This document shows positions 46,401-56,590 of a stretch of 64,000 bases of DNA, one piece after another. The notes beneath the pieces were generated by a model that ran no database searches, was not told the origin of the DNA, and saw nothing but the letters and a program-made list of their open reading frames with translations. This stretch comes from Eremochloa ophiuroides (lineage: Eukaryota > Streptophyta > Magnoliopsida > Poales > Poaceae), in NCBI GenBank assembly GCA_038502445.1, contig JAHLJS010000006.1:7969034-8033033 (forward strand), written 5' to 3'. The translations under genes were made by a program, and so were the position numbers. The first letter of the stretch is position 1; every line of letters begins with the position of its first letter.

Positions 46401-46907
46401 CCACCTAATGCACGTCCTCCTTCACCTTATATGCAACCGCCTAGTGGACCTGCTCCTCCTTACTATGGACAGCAAAACCCTAGCATGTACGAACCTCCTG
46501 CAGGCCGGGCTAACCTTGGGCCGCCATCATCCTATGGTTCTGGTGGGTATGGGCCACAGGGTGGAAGTGGTTTCTCTGAATCATATGGTTACACTGGATC
46601 TCCTTCCCACCGTGGCAATGCTGGAATGAAGCCGTCTTCACCTTTTGCTCAATCCTCTGGGGGAAGTGGCAACTATGGCAGTGGCAGGCTCCCCACGGCT
46701 CAGATACTACCCCAAGCAGTGCCGATCAGCTCCTCCAGCACCACCAGCGGTTCTTCGGGCAATAGAGTGCCACTTGACGATGTAGTGGAGAAGGTTGCCA
46801 CAATGGGATTCTCAAGAGAGCAGGTGAGAGCAACCGTGCGGAGGCTGACTGAAAATGGGCAGAACGTAGACCTGAATGTGGTGCTTGACAAGCTGATGAA
46901 TGGCTGA
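43425..46907 (+). CDS. FLOE/DUF1421-type prion-like protein with coiled coil and UBA-like end
   Basis: The exons are 43425-43760, 44762-45040 and 45801-46907. All are phase 0, giving 573 residues. Residues 1-112 are low-complexity and rich in Ser, Asp and Gly (start MNASQFMDKQILGLAAS; VDLSDLMIPIP). Residues about 125-245 form a coiled coil (MADIDRTMKKYFDNLLHALE, then ILRDKQEIVETQLQLAKLQ). Residues about 255-515 are rich in Gln, Pro, Ser and Tyr. The last 50 residues form the UBA-like helical segment typical of this family (LDDVVEKVATMGFSREQV). This order matches Arabidopsis FLOE1, which condenses with seed hydration and controls germination under water stress. Transfer of that role is inference. 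Another ATG lies upstream in frame (43308), but MNASQFMDKQ is the family start. Confidence 0.88.
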
Positions 46908-48825
46908 TAAGTTGAGCAGATTGTCATTTCACAGACCGGACAGTATCTGTATAGTATGGGGAACTTGGAAAGTGTGAGCTGAAACTTTTGTCTGTCAGGA
47001 ATCTTGTAAACCTGAGAGAACTCTGATGACCGAACAGCCGCTCATCCTTATTACCGGTCGTGGTTGCTCCATCTGAAATGGAAACACCTCAGTGTGCCTG
47101 TCAGTGAATTATAGTAATACAATCTGATTACGTTGTTCATTTTATGTATATGTGGTGCTGATGATATTCTAAAACATATACCGTGGTTTCTTGTGATATG
47201 TTAATAAGCAGCCTTTACTGTGCTGTTCAGCGTGAGGACCCTGTTTCCGAATACCAGTGATTTTGCTGTAAAAGGGCAGAACCCCAACCACGCAAGGGGG
47301 ATCTGAAATTGTTCAGAAGACGTTGTTTTCACGTAGTGTAGTTTTAGCAGCACTTTGGTCATTGGTCATTGGACATTGCATTTGGCGTGTGTTTTTTTGA
47401 GGTGCTTATAATTCTTTAACGAGGATAAGTAATACAGTTTTTCAACAAAACCGTTTACAGTTTTGACAGTAGTTTTTGTACAGTTCAGCTTTTTTTTCAT
47501 GAACCGAAACCCTTAACCTCTTTTCTGCCAATCAATTTTCTGCTACTCTTGCCACTGTCGAGACTCGGAAAGGATTGTACGAGTAGCATCACGTTTCGTG
47601 TGATCTGAGAATTTGTACAATTGACAGGACAGTTGTGGTTGCGCTACTGTAGATCTCTGACGCGCTGAATCCGCCGACTGTCCGGCCGACGAGTGGCACG
47701 CAGAATCTAGCACGAGCAGCAGCAGGGGAAGGGCGGTCGTAGCATCGCGCTCTGGTGCCGTTGCGCGTATACGCAGGTTGCCGACGCCTGCACGGCCTGC
47801 AACACGTACTACTAGAGTTAGGCCCCGTTTAGTTAGGAAATTTTCCTTCTCTCTCCCCATCACATCAATTGTACTTTCCGTCTGCATGAAACATCAAATG
47901 AAGTAGCAAATATTGCATGTTTATACTTTTTGTCTGCCTAGGTCGAGATGAATCTTTTAAGTCTACTTGGGCCATGATTAAACAAAAGTTGTCAAATACA
48001 AACGAAAGTGTTACAGTTACAAAACTTCCTAAAATTTCTCAACTAAAGGCACCCTTAGGCGCCAGCTCACGTGCGTTCATGTGTCCGCGATGAGCGAAAG
48101 TTCCGTTGGATGTTCCCGGATGAAACTAAAACCGAGGGTCAGACCTCGGAGCGAACGACAGGAACGAGCGTCCGTTCTCAGGACCTCTGTGTCCGGAGAA
48201 TCAGTGGCGGATTCAAGATTGTAAATTGAATATTGTCAAACTAAAACGGACGCATCGACAAAAACGATTAGAAAAACAGGGCATCGACAACAACGATTTA
48301 GCATCATGGCTTTGCCCCCCTTTTGCTAGTTTATGGGGAAGCCAGAGCCGGTAAACAAAACCAGATTGGTCTCATCCGATTCTAGTAATTCACTTGCGAA
48401 GGAGATAAAACGATTCATTAGGCCCTGTTCGTTTCACCAAAAATCGCTCCATGAAGAATTTCGACCAAAATCGTTAGTCAATTTATATAAGTTTCATTTT
48501 GCACGAAACAAAAAGGCCTCATTTGGGGGGGTTGTCATGGTTAGCATGTCGACTATAGTCAATAGACGAACCGATGGTTCCGAAAAACTCCATGATGCAT
48601 CCAAAGTAAAAAAAAGTTCAGTCCATCCATGTGCAGAGGAATTACATTTATACACGGTGCTCATCGATCACTGCTGAAGTGAAACAAATTAAGGACCACA
48701 TCATCTACGTACGTGCATATCCTTGCACGCACGCACGCACGCATGCCAGCGCAGAGAGGAGCGAGGGTCGCATACATCTGAGCTATATGCATGCATGCAT
48801 CTTTATATATAGATGAATAAATTGT
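46908..48825. other. Intergenic between FLOE-type gene and psaL
   Basis: The 3' UTR of the FLOE-type gene occupies the first few hundred bases. Apart from a MITE-like repeat at 47821-48057, a fragment of similar type near 48420-48510 (GGCCCTGTTCGTTTCACC) and a CACG microsatellite at 48727-48743, no gene is recognised. Confidence 0.55.
47821..48057. mobile_element. MITE-like repeat with GGCCCCGTTTAGTTAGG end
   Basis: The left edge GGCCCCGTTTAGTTAGGAAA and the interior CTAGGTCGAGATGAATCTTT match the pattern of a common grass MITE group. The right edge near AAAGGCACCC is approximate. Confidence 0.5.
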
Positions 48826-49563
48826 CTACTTGAAGTAGTAGGGGAGGTCGAGCACGTAGAGGAGGAAGTAAGCCCAGAGCACGCCGGAGATGCCGCCGAA
48901 GAAGAACCCTCCGGTGAACTTGGCCCAGCCGTCGGCGGTCTGGAGCTTGTCGGCCTCCTTCTTCCTGCCGGTGAGCGTGAGCGTGGGCGCCGTGGACGGC
49001 TCCCCCTCGCCGAACGACGCGACGCCGTACATGGTGAGGCAGACGCTGAGGATGGCGACGAGCCCCGCCGCGGCGAGCGCCCCCGCCTGCCCGTGCACCG
49101 GCGTGTTCCGCAGCGGGCCCGTCAGCGCGAACGGCCCCACCAGCAGGTACCCGTGCGCCAGCCCCACCTCCACGCCGCGCAGCACCGGGCTCACCGCCGT
49201 GCGGTACGCCGGCAGGTTCGACAGGTACCACGCGATCAGCGGGCTCGACGTCACCGGCGTCTCCAGGCTCCCGATGAACGGGTCCCCGTTTATCGGCTGC
49301 ACCACCTGGTACGTTGCCTGCAATGCACGCGCTCATGGAATCGAATCGAATCAGCGCGCCGCTTTTCAGCCATGCAACAACAGTGTTTTTCTCTCACGAC
49401 ATATCAGCCGTAGCCGCAAATGACTGACCTTCTCGGGCTGGATGGCCTTGACGGAGAACCGGGGCCGCCGGGTGAGCGCAGCGCCGGATAGGCCCCTGGG
49501 CCTGGAGTGCACGAGGCTGCTCTTCATCACCTGGCTCGCCATGGGAGCGTAAGCTGTAGCCAT
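48826..49563 (-). CDS. psaL: Photosystem I subunit XI precursor (PsaL)
   Basis: The exons on the minus strand are 49563-49429 and 49317-48826, with a phase-0 GT-AG intron, giving 208 residues. Residues 1 to about 44 are a chloroplast transit peptide rich in Ser, Ala and Arg, with no acids until the end. The mature part carries the family signatures YQVVQPINGDPFIGSLETPV and SNLPAYRTAVSPVLRGVEVG. It has three membrane helices (about VGLAHGYLLVGPFALTG, GALAAAGLVAILSVCLTM and GFFFGGISGVLWAYFLLYVL). PsaL sits at the edge of photosystem I in thylakoids and is needed for docking of the light-harvesting complex in state transitions. The frame is intact. The gene is nuclear, as shown by the transit peptide and intron. 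Confidence 0.97.
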
Positions 49564-49741
49564 CTCGATCGACCAACACACGGATCGGCCTGCTGCAGAA
49601 TGGTACTACTACTAGCAGTAAGCAGAGGGTCTGCTTGTGATCTTTAGGGCAAAATCTTGTGGATGGATGGGGCCTGCAGGCGTGATATGGCTCAGGCCTG
49701 TGTGGCGCTCGTTGGGTTGCGGGAGCGAGCTCACCCTATCC

Positions 49742-49748
49742 CTTATCC
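49742..49748 (-). promoter_or_regulatory. I-box upstream of psaL
   Basis: GGATAAG on the minus strand lies about 180 bp upstream of the psaL ATG. I-boxes are bound by MYB-type factors in light-regulated nuclear photosynthesis genes. Confidence 0.5.
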
Positions 49749-49801
49749 GATCCGGACGAATGCGTGGACAACTCCTCCCCCTTCACTCCACTGGCGTCCC
49801 G

Positions 49802-49809
49802 CCACGTGG
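49802..49809 (-). promoter_or_regulatory. G-box upstream of psaL
   Basis: CCACGTGG is a palindromic G-box about 240 bp upstream of the ATG and about 50 bp beyond the I-box. The I-box plus G-box pairing is typical of light-responsive promoters such as rbcS. No clear TATA box is seen between 49564 and 49760. Confidence 0.6.
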
Positions 49810-50540
49810 ATACAGAATCTGTAGCGGCAGTGGTGTAGTGATCAGTTACTGATCAGATCGACGCAGAAGCGGGAATTAAGGGACTCGCATGGCACCGATC
49901 AAGACAGTGAGTGTGTGTATATAAACCCAGCCACGGTTGAAGTGAAGCCGTGATGACGCCGGTCACACACACCGGGACATGTGCAGCATCGTCGCCGTGG
50001 TACATGCGACATACCTCCTAAATTAATTCATCTATAAATCAATCGATTGATCGGTCCGATTCCCATCTAAAGAACGGAGGTGTTTTCTTTTGCCTGGAGT
50101 CAAAGAGAAACGACGAAGGCCTCTACAGCAACGTTGACAGAAGCAGAAGAGAGATCAATCACAGGTCTCAATTAACAATGTCGACTCGATCTGATGAACG
50201 CCATGGACGCGTACGACGTGCCTCTGACCCCTGCTTCTCAGCCGCTCCACGGTTCACGCTCACGCCGACCGCCCGGCCCTCATCACCCACCACTCGAAGC
50301 CACAGAGCCGACAGCAAGCCGAGCGCGTCCGACGGTACAGCACCGGCCTTCGCCGGCTGTCGATCGCCTTCGGGTGCACGTACCGGCACCCAACCTCTGC
50401 CGGATTTGCGCCGCGCCGCCGGACCTCCGCCTCTGTGCAGCTCCAGCCACAGGTTTCCACCTCCAGCACGGAGGTCACGACCATCGACACCCGCACTCAC
50501 CGCCAATCATCGCGGACCTCCGCGCCCTCTCGCCCCAGCA
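49810..50540. other. Intergenic, GC-rich, no gene recognised
   Basis: Overlapping Arg/Pro/Ser-rich frames at 50178-50640 run straight into the hAT terminus and lack domains. I do not treat them as genes. Confidence 0.5.
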
Positions 50541-50548
50541 CCGCCGGC
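50541..50548. repeat. hAT 8-bp target duplication, left copy
   Basis: CCGCCGGC before the element. The identical copy is at 55764-55771. Confidence 0.95.
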
Positions 50549-50943
50549 CAGGGTTTTTTTTACCGACCGGTAGCCGGTAACCGCCGGCCGGCGGTATCGG
50601 TATACCGGTCCGGTTTGACCGGTTACCGGTAGAAACCGGTCGAATTCAAATTTTGAGTTTGAACCCCAGTTCAATCGGTTCCGGACCGGTATACCGGCCG
50701 GTTTGACCGGTTACCGGCCGGTTTGAGCGGTTTACCGACCGGTTTGGTGGTTTAGGGTTTAGGGTTTAGTGGTAACCGGTCGCATCTTCAAATTTCAGAT
50801 TTATTTTTTTAAAAAAAATGCTGAAAAAATTTCTAAAAATAGTTCATGATTTATAGAATCCAATGATGTCAAAGTTTTTTAAATTTGAGTGCGTTTAGTA
50901 TATTTTTCGACCTTCATGATTTAATGGGCCTTAACGGGCCGGC

Positions 50944-51130
50944 CAGGGTTTTTTATACCGACCGAAATCTGGTTACCGCCGGCCGGCGGTAACGGTATAC
51001 CGGCCGGTATTAACGGTAACCGGCCGGAAACCGGCCGAATTCGAAATCGAATTCAAACTCACAGCTCAATCGGTTTTAGACGGGTATACCGGCCGGTATG
51101 ACCGGTATAAACGGTAACCGGTCAAAACCA
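50944..51130. repeat. Second, internal hAT left terminus
   Basis: CAGGGTTTTTTATACCGACC followed by a CCGG-dense stretch repeats the outer left end 395 bp inward. No matching internal right terminus ending CCCTG was found, so this is a duplicated end rather than a full nested element. Confidence 0.75.
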
Positions 51131-51293
51131 GCTGATTTTCTTTTTTTTTAATGCAGAAAACAATTTTTTTTGAATGGCCTTTGCACATAATGAGGTATAA
51201 ACACCATACATTTCAGGGATAAATAGTGCCGTAGCAATACATAGGGCATACACATACTTGTATTGTATCAATACATAAGGCACATCAAAATCA

Positions 51294-54200
51294 TCAATAC
51301 ATAGTATCATATAAATAGCATATTCTTAGTCTCATACACGAACAAATGTGATAGTCATCGGCATAGGCATAATCAACGTTGTATGAAGTATGGAAAGGCC
51401 CCATGCTGCAAGACATCTGATATTCGGCGGTGGACATCAAAGCGATACCTCGCAGTCTAAGCAACTCGGCCTTAAAATCATTCCAAGATTGGCCCGTCCA
51501 TGCCGCTGTTGTCTCCCATTCTTGAACTAACATAGCGTAAAAATAGGGGTCTTCCCATTCATACACCCATCTGGTCGCAGGTTGCGTGGTAATGTCAGGA
51601 ATATGATAGTTATAGCTTGTCTGGAAGGTATCACTGTACGAGGAAGAAAAATGCTGTGGAGTGTCGTAGTCTGTAGGTGCATAAACAGTCCTCTGCGACT
51701 CCGGTTGTCCATGGTCGCAGTCCTGAGTAGCATGCATGAACTGGGTCTCGCCTGCAAAAAACCATTATTAGTAGTTTAGAAGTCATACACAGAAACAATT
51801 GTGCGTACGTAGGTGCAATGGATACCTGTGAAACGAAGACCACCACCTCCACCAGAACCACTACCACCAGCACCAAACCCACTGCCACCACCACCACTAC
51901 CAGAACCACTACCACCAGCAGCACCACCAGCACCATCACCATCACCATCACCATCACTGCCACCGTCACTGTCGTCATCAGAACCGTCATCAGTTGAGCT
52001 GCTATCCTGAGACTCCTGATACGGTGGACTACGCTGAGCCTCATCCTCAGTTTCAGTGTCACTGATCACTTGCTTTTTCTTTCCGCGTTGACGCTTGGGG
52101 TCACCCTTCTTAGGCGGCATCTGCATGTTCCTCTTCCCGAGGTGACTATCACCCACATGTCTACGGGCTCAATCACTGATGGAATCATCTCCCGTGGCCT
52201 GACGTAGATCTTGGGTGTCTATGTGGTCACTACGAGCACAAACAAATAAATCACATAAATAAAATGGACATACATAATATGAAAGCCAGACAGAGACACA
52301 TATTATACCTGACAATATGTGATGGCATAGGGACGTCTACTTCGTCATCATCCTCATCAAGAACTGGTGCCTGGTTTGATCTACCATACTCCATCCATTG
52401 CCTAACTGGATTGTTCGAGTCATAGAATGAGACTTCGGCGAACTTGTCAATGAAATCTTCGTCATCATGCAGTGGCGGTCCAGAGATATCCGCTAGTCGC
52501 AGCTGAAGATTGTAGTTGACATACACAAGCTTGTTTAGTTTTTTGTGGGACAACCGATTGCGAACCTTCGTATGAAGCAAGGCAAAAGTACTCCAATTCC
52601 GCTTGCATCCACTGGAGGAGATACATTGTGCAACAAGCCGCAAAGCAAGACGCTGCAAATTTAGAGTTTGACTACCAAATATCATCCACCAGGCCGCTGC
52701 AAGTGTAACACATTATGTTAGATATATATTCCACGAGAGCAAAGCATCAAGGGTAGAGAAGTGCTCTTAGGCTCTTACATGGGCTAGTCCTTGGATCCGC
52801 TGCCATTTTCATAGCGAGTTCGGAGCCAAACTCACCAAGCTTCTGTCGAAAAATCTCTGCCTCTTGTAAAGCCTGCATGGCGCTCTGCAAATCCGTCATG
52901 CGCGAAAATGTATCTTTCAGACCATTAAACATTGTTGGAGTTGGATCCATTTTATATGCGTACTTTGGATTTAGGACAGCACCTGCAATACATGACAAAT
53001 GCCAAACAAGGGAACGGTAAGTATTCATTTCATGGAGCTTGCTAAGTAAATATAATTCATGATCGTACCTGAACCCACATACGTGTCAATGTACACGTCA
53101 GTAATCCTGTTGTCCATAATCTGTCGATACTCATTCCATGTCTGCTTATTTCTTCCAAAGACAGACTCCATCTCCATTTTGCAAGTCTGGTAGGCATACA
53201 CTACATCACACATGTTAGGCTGCTTGTCTTGATCAGCGAAGCGGAGGAACTTATAAATTGGTTGAACTGTTTTGATGATGTGTTCCAGTCCCTTCCACCA
53301 CTGGATACTTGATAACCTTGAATGAGCAAAGCGACCGTCTTCATATTTTATCCACTTGCTTTGCAGAAATTCAGGAGAAGACATCCACTGCATGAACTTG
53401 TCACGTTTCCGGTGAAAGCTCTCTAGGAACATGTAGTTGGTCCCAAATCTAGTAACATTCCACTTGACCAACTCACCACCGATTGCCTTCCTCATCATTG
53501 CATTCAACTGAGCATGGGTGTGCAAAAAGGTTGAGATTCGCTTGCATGTTGCGATTGTACCTGCATGTTCGGGCCTTTCACCAATATCCTTCAACATCAA
53601 GTTGATGGTGTGTGCAAGGCATGGCGTCCAAACAATATGAGGATAATGGTTCCCCAGTATCTTGCAAGCTTTTTTGTAGTTGGCGCCATTGTTGGTCACC
53701 ACATGTACAACATGCTCGGCGCCAATCTCTTCAACAACCTTACGAATTTCCTGAAATATAACCACAACAGTTTTTACAAATGTGACGTAAATCACAATAT
53801 TATAAATAGTATGAACCTAACAACATGTTCAGAAGCTACCTGGTATAAATAATTGGCATCTTGACTTCGCCCAGTTGCATTAACAGATTTATGAAACCAT
53901 GTGACCCCATTGCAATAAATTAGGAAGTTGATGACACTCATTCTAGTGGGGCCAGTCCAAGAATCACACATCAACGTCACGCCAAAGTTGGTCCATTCCT
54001 TCTGAAACTTTGCGTACCTAACCTTCAAGTCTTTCTCGTTCTCATCTAGGTACTTGCCATCGATATCCCTTCCAGTAGGTGACACAATGCCTTCACCTAT
54101 AAGCAGAAGCCATTCGTGAGAATACATAAAGATAGAAACGTCAAAATTAAGAGAGATGACTCTGAAAGTTGTACTAACCCCACTTTTGTGTCTCTCTCAC

Positions 54201-54854
54201 CGCACTTATGAAGTACGGATTGTCGGCCTGTCGTCCTGGGATTCCTGCAACATGGAAAAACTTTCCCCAAGCTTTCCCAATAGCTTCCTTTGCATTCTTC
54301 CCCTTCTGCGTCCAAGACCCTGTATCAATCCTTGGTTGGACCATTCCTCTCCTCCTACCGGCTGCCAAATTGTAGTCCTGCAGAACCACAGGAGTCTCCC
54401 TCTGTGATCCTGCTCTTCGAAACATCCTTTGCAAAGGATTCCCACCCTGTGAACCACTACCCCCTCCACGGTCGTAATTACCTCCTCTCTGTTGCACCCC
54501 CTGCTCGTACTCATATTCTGCTCTCGACTGATTAAGTGCTTGCTGGAGCTGCTCCTCATATTCATCATCACCAAGTGGATGGTTACCCTCCGCTGCAGCC
54601 TTCTCTCTTGCCAACTTTTGCCGAGACCGGTCAGAAGTTGCCTTTTTAGTTCTATCAAGATCACGTTGAAAGTACTCACGCACATCATCTGGCACGCTTC
54701 TGCAATGCACCACCTGCGACCCGCGACCGGCTAAATGTTCTTTGAATCTTGTTGCACCACCACCTCCTTTCATCGTATGACAGTAGTTGCACCTCCACCC
54801 AGGAGAAAGGTTTTCACCATGCTCCCATACAATGTCTTTTCCTCTGCTTGACAT
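51294..54854 (-). CDS. hAT transposase, BED zinc finger, DUF659 and hAT dimerisation domains
   Basis: The exons on the minus strand are 54854-54179, 54096-53840, 53750-53069, 52982-52779, 52696-52318, 52145-51826 and 51751-51294. All are GT-AG and the total is 2976 bases, 991 residues plus stop, with no internal stop. A BED-type zinc finger lies at about 7-55 (Cys22, Cys25, His40). DUF659 spans about 226-400 with catalytic-type Asp270 in MCDSWTG. The segment HVVTNNGANYKKACK (about 326-341) has Asn331 where relatives have Asp. The C-terminal dimerisation region follows at about 607-680 (CKRNWSTFALLHTKVRNRL). Next come an acidic, Gly/Ser-rich tract and a Tyr-rich tail to 991. The protein would cut and join element ends in the nucleus. 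The last two exons are the least certain, but their phases fit exactly. Confidence 0.85.
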
Positions 54855-55771
54855 TGTGCACCTGCATGAATGGACAACACAAACTAATCAATCACATAGA
54901 TTAAATCTACGTAAATAAGTGGCTAAGTCACAACCTTCCACCTAAATAAAATTTACCTAAACAATATAAACCTAAAATATACATCAGTATATACCTAAAA
55001 TATACATCAGTATTAGCACACCTACAACCTAAAATATACATCAAACCTAAAATCCTAAACCAAATCCTAAACATAACCCTAACTAATAACCTAAACACAC
55101 CATAAATCCTACTAAAATCCTAAATCAAATTACCACTGCACCCTAGATCAATAGATAACTACTTCCTATTCCAAATCCTAAAGCTAATCCTACTAAAAAT
55201 GCTCAAGAAAAAAAAGGAAACAACCTTACCTGCCGAAACCGGCGAAACCGCGCGGTTACCGGTTGAAACCGGCCGAGAAACCGGTGCAACCGCCCGGTAC
55301 CCGGCGGATCCGCGCGCGCGTCGGTATCCCGGTCTTACCGACCGATATACCGGTCCTACCGGCCGGTAAGAAAGCGGCGGCGAGCGGACGAGCGGGGAGG
55401 CGGCGGTTTCGGCTGCTGCGGCGCGGAGGGGGGAAATGGGGGGTGGCTCTGCCCCCCCCGTGACCCAGGGTGCCGTTTTGTGCCCGTTCGGGCCTAATGG
55501 GCCTAACGGGCCTTAACGGGCCTTTTTTTTTTTACTTCGGGACTTCGAAAAAAATTCTAAATGTAGTCAAATTTGAAAAATTTAGACACCATTGGAATCT
55601 ATAAATCATGAAGTATTTTTAGGAATTTTTTTACCATTTTTTCCTCCGATTTTAAATTTGAAATTTCGGTTTTTTCAAACCGGCCGGTACCGGTACCGGT
55701 CCGGACCGGTATGACCGGTAACCGGCCGGTTACCGCGGTATTCCGTCGGTAAAAAAAACCCTGCCGCCGGC

Positions 55772-56367
55772 CGCTAGCCCTCCGCACGCACACACGCCGG
55801 CCCGGCCACTACGCGCCTTCACCCGCAGCCATCCGCGGCAGTGTAAGCTAATGGGCCTGGCATAGGCCTGTTGGTCCCAAAGGCCGCCGCCTGGGCTAAG
55901 GCCTAAGGCCCGTGTTGCCTTAGCCGGCGGGCCGCTTATATGTAGTATGTTGAAACAAAAGAGAAGCCGGGACCTGGCTGGACGGCTGGAGGAAAAAAAA
56001 GTCACTGGTGGTGACGGGTTTCGTACAGGCTCCTGAGAGCAAGCAGGCCCGTTGGTGACATGTGTCATTCATAGGCCGTGGCCCGTGTGTGTGGGACTGT
56101 GGTGGGATGTATGAATGCATGATTAGCACAAATATTTTTTTTTCTCAACAAAAAAAAAGCAAATGCTCTGTTTTTTTATTTTAGGAAGGATGGTTAAAAC
56201 ATCCACTCCGTATGAATGAATCCTGTATTTGTGGTCTTATCCACTTGTGAGCTTCACACTGGAAATTAAAGCCCTTGTGAACCGTTCCAGATTGGTTCAA
56301 TACCTCGTGGGACTATGATTTTCTCTAGACACACGATGATATGGGATGACAATTTCGCAAAGAATTA
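55772..56367. other. Intergenic, no gene recognised
   Basis: This GC-rich then mixed sequence is the continuation of the hAT insertion site. No supported coding region or RNA gene is seen. Confidence 0.5.
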
Positions 56368-56568
56368 CTCTATCCGTCCCAAAATAGATCATATTATTGG
56401 TTTAGACACAAAAAATTTTCCAAGGCGGAGAGAGACAACGAGGTGGAGACAAAGATGAAGAGAAAGGTGTATTGTGAATGAGCAAAGTGTACTAAGATGT
56501 AATAAAGTAAAGTATTTTGGGATAGAACTTGAATCCAATTAAGTCATTTATTTTTAAGATGGAGGGGG
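56368..56568. mobile_element. Stowaway-type MITE
   Basis: The left end CTCTATCCGTCCCAAAATAG and the inverted right end AAGATGGAGGGGG are flanked by TA at 56366-56367 and 56569-56570. It is 201 bp long and sits 22 bp from the gypsy LTR. Confidence 0.85.
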
Positions 56569-56590
56569 TATTTATAGCTTTTCATAATAT

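Larger units (their letters stand above)
50549..55763 (-). mobile_element. Complete hAT transposon, 5215 bp
   Basis: The left end reads CAGGGTTTTTTTTACCGACC; the right end is its inverted match (CGTCGGTAAAAAAAACCCTG), with a perfect 8-bp target duplication. Subterminal regions (50560-50760, 50955-51130, 55240-55375, 55678-55750) are dense in CCGGT/ACCGG motifs, the kind of repeats hAT transposases bind. The inverted similarity between ends extends about 250 bp. It carries a seven-exon transposase gene on the minus strand. A second copy of the left terminus lies at 50944. Confidence 0.95.

Noticed and set aside
50178..50640. A gene encoding Arg/Pro/Ser-rich protein interrupted by the hAT element
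   Set aside because: The frames continue into the transposon end, overlap in all phases and show no domain.
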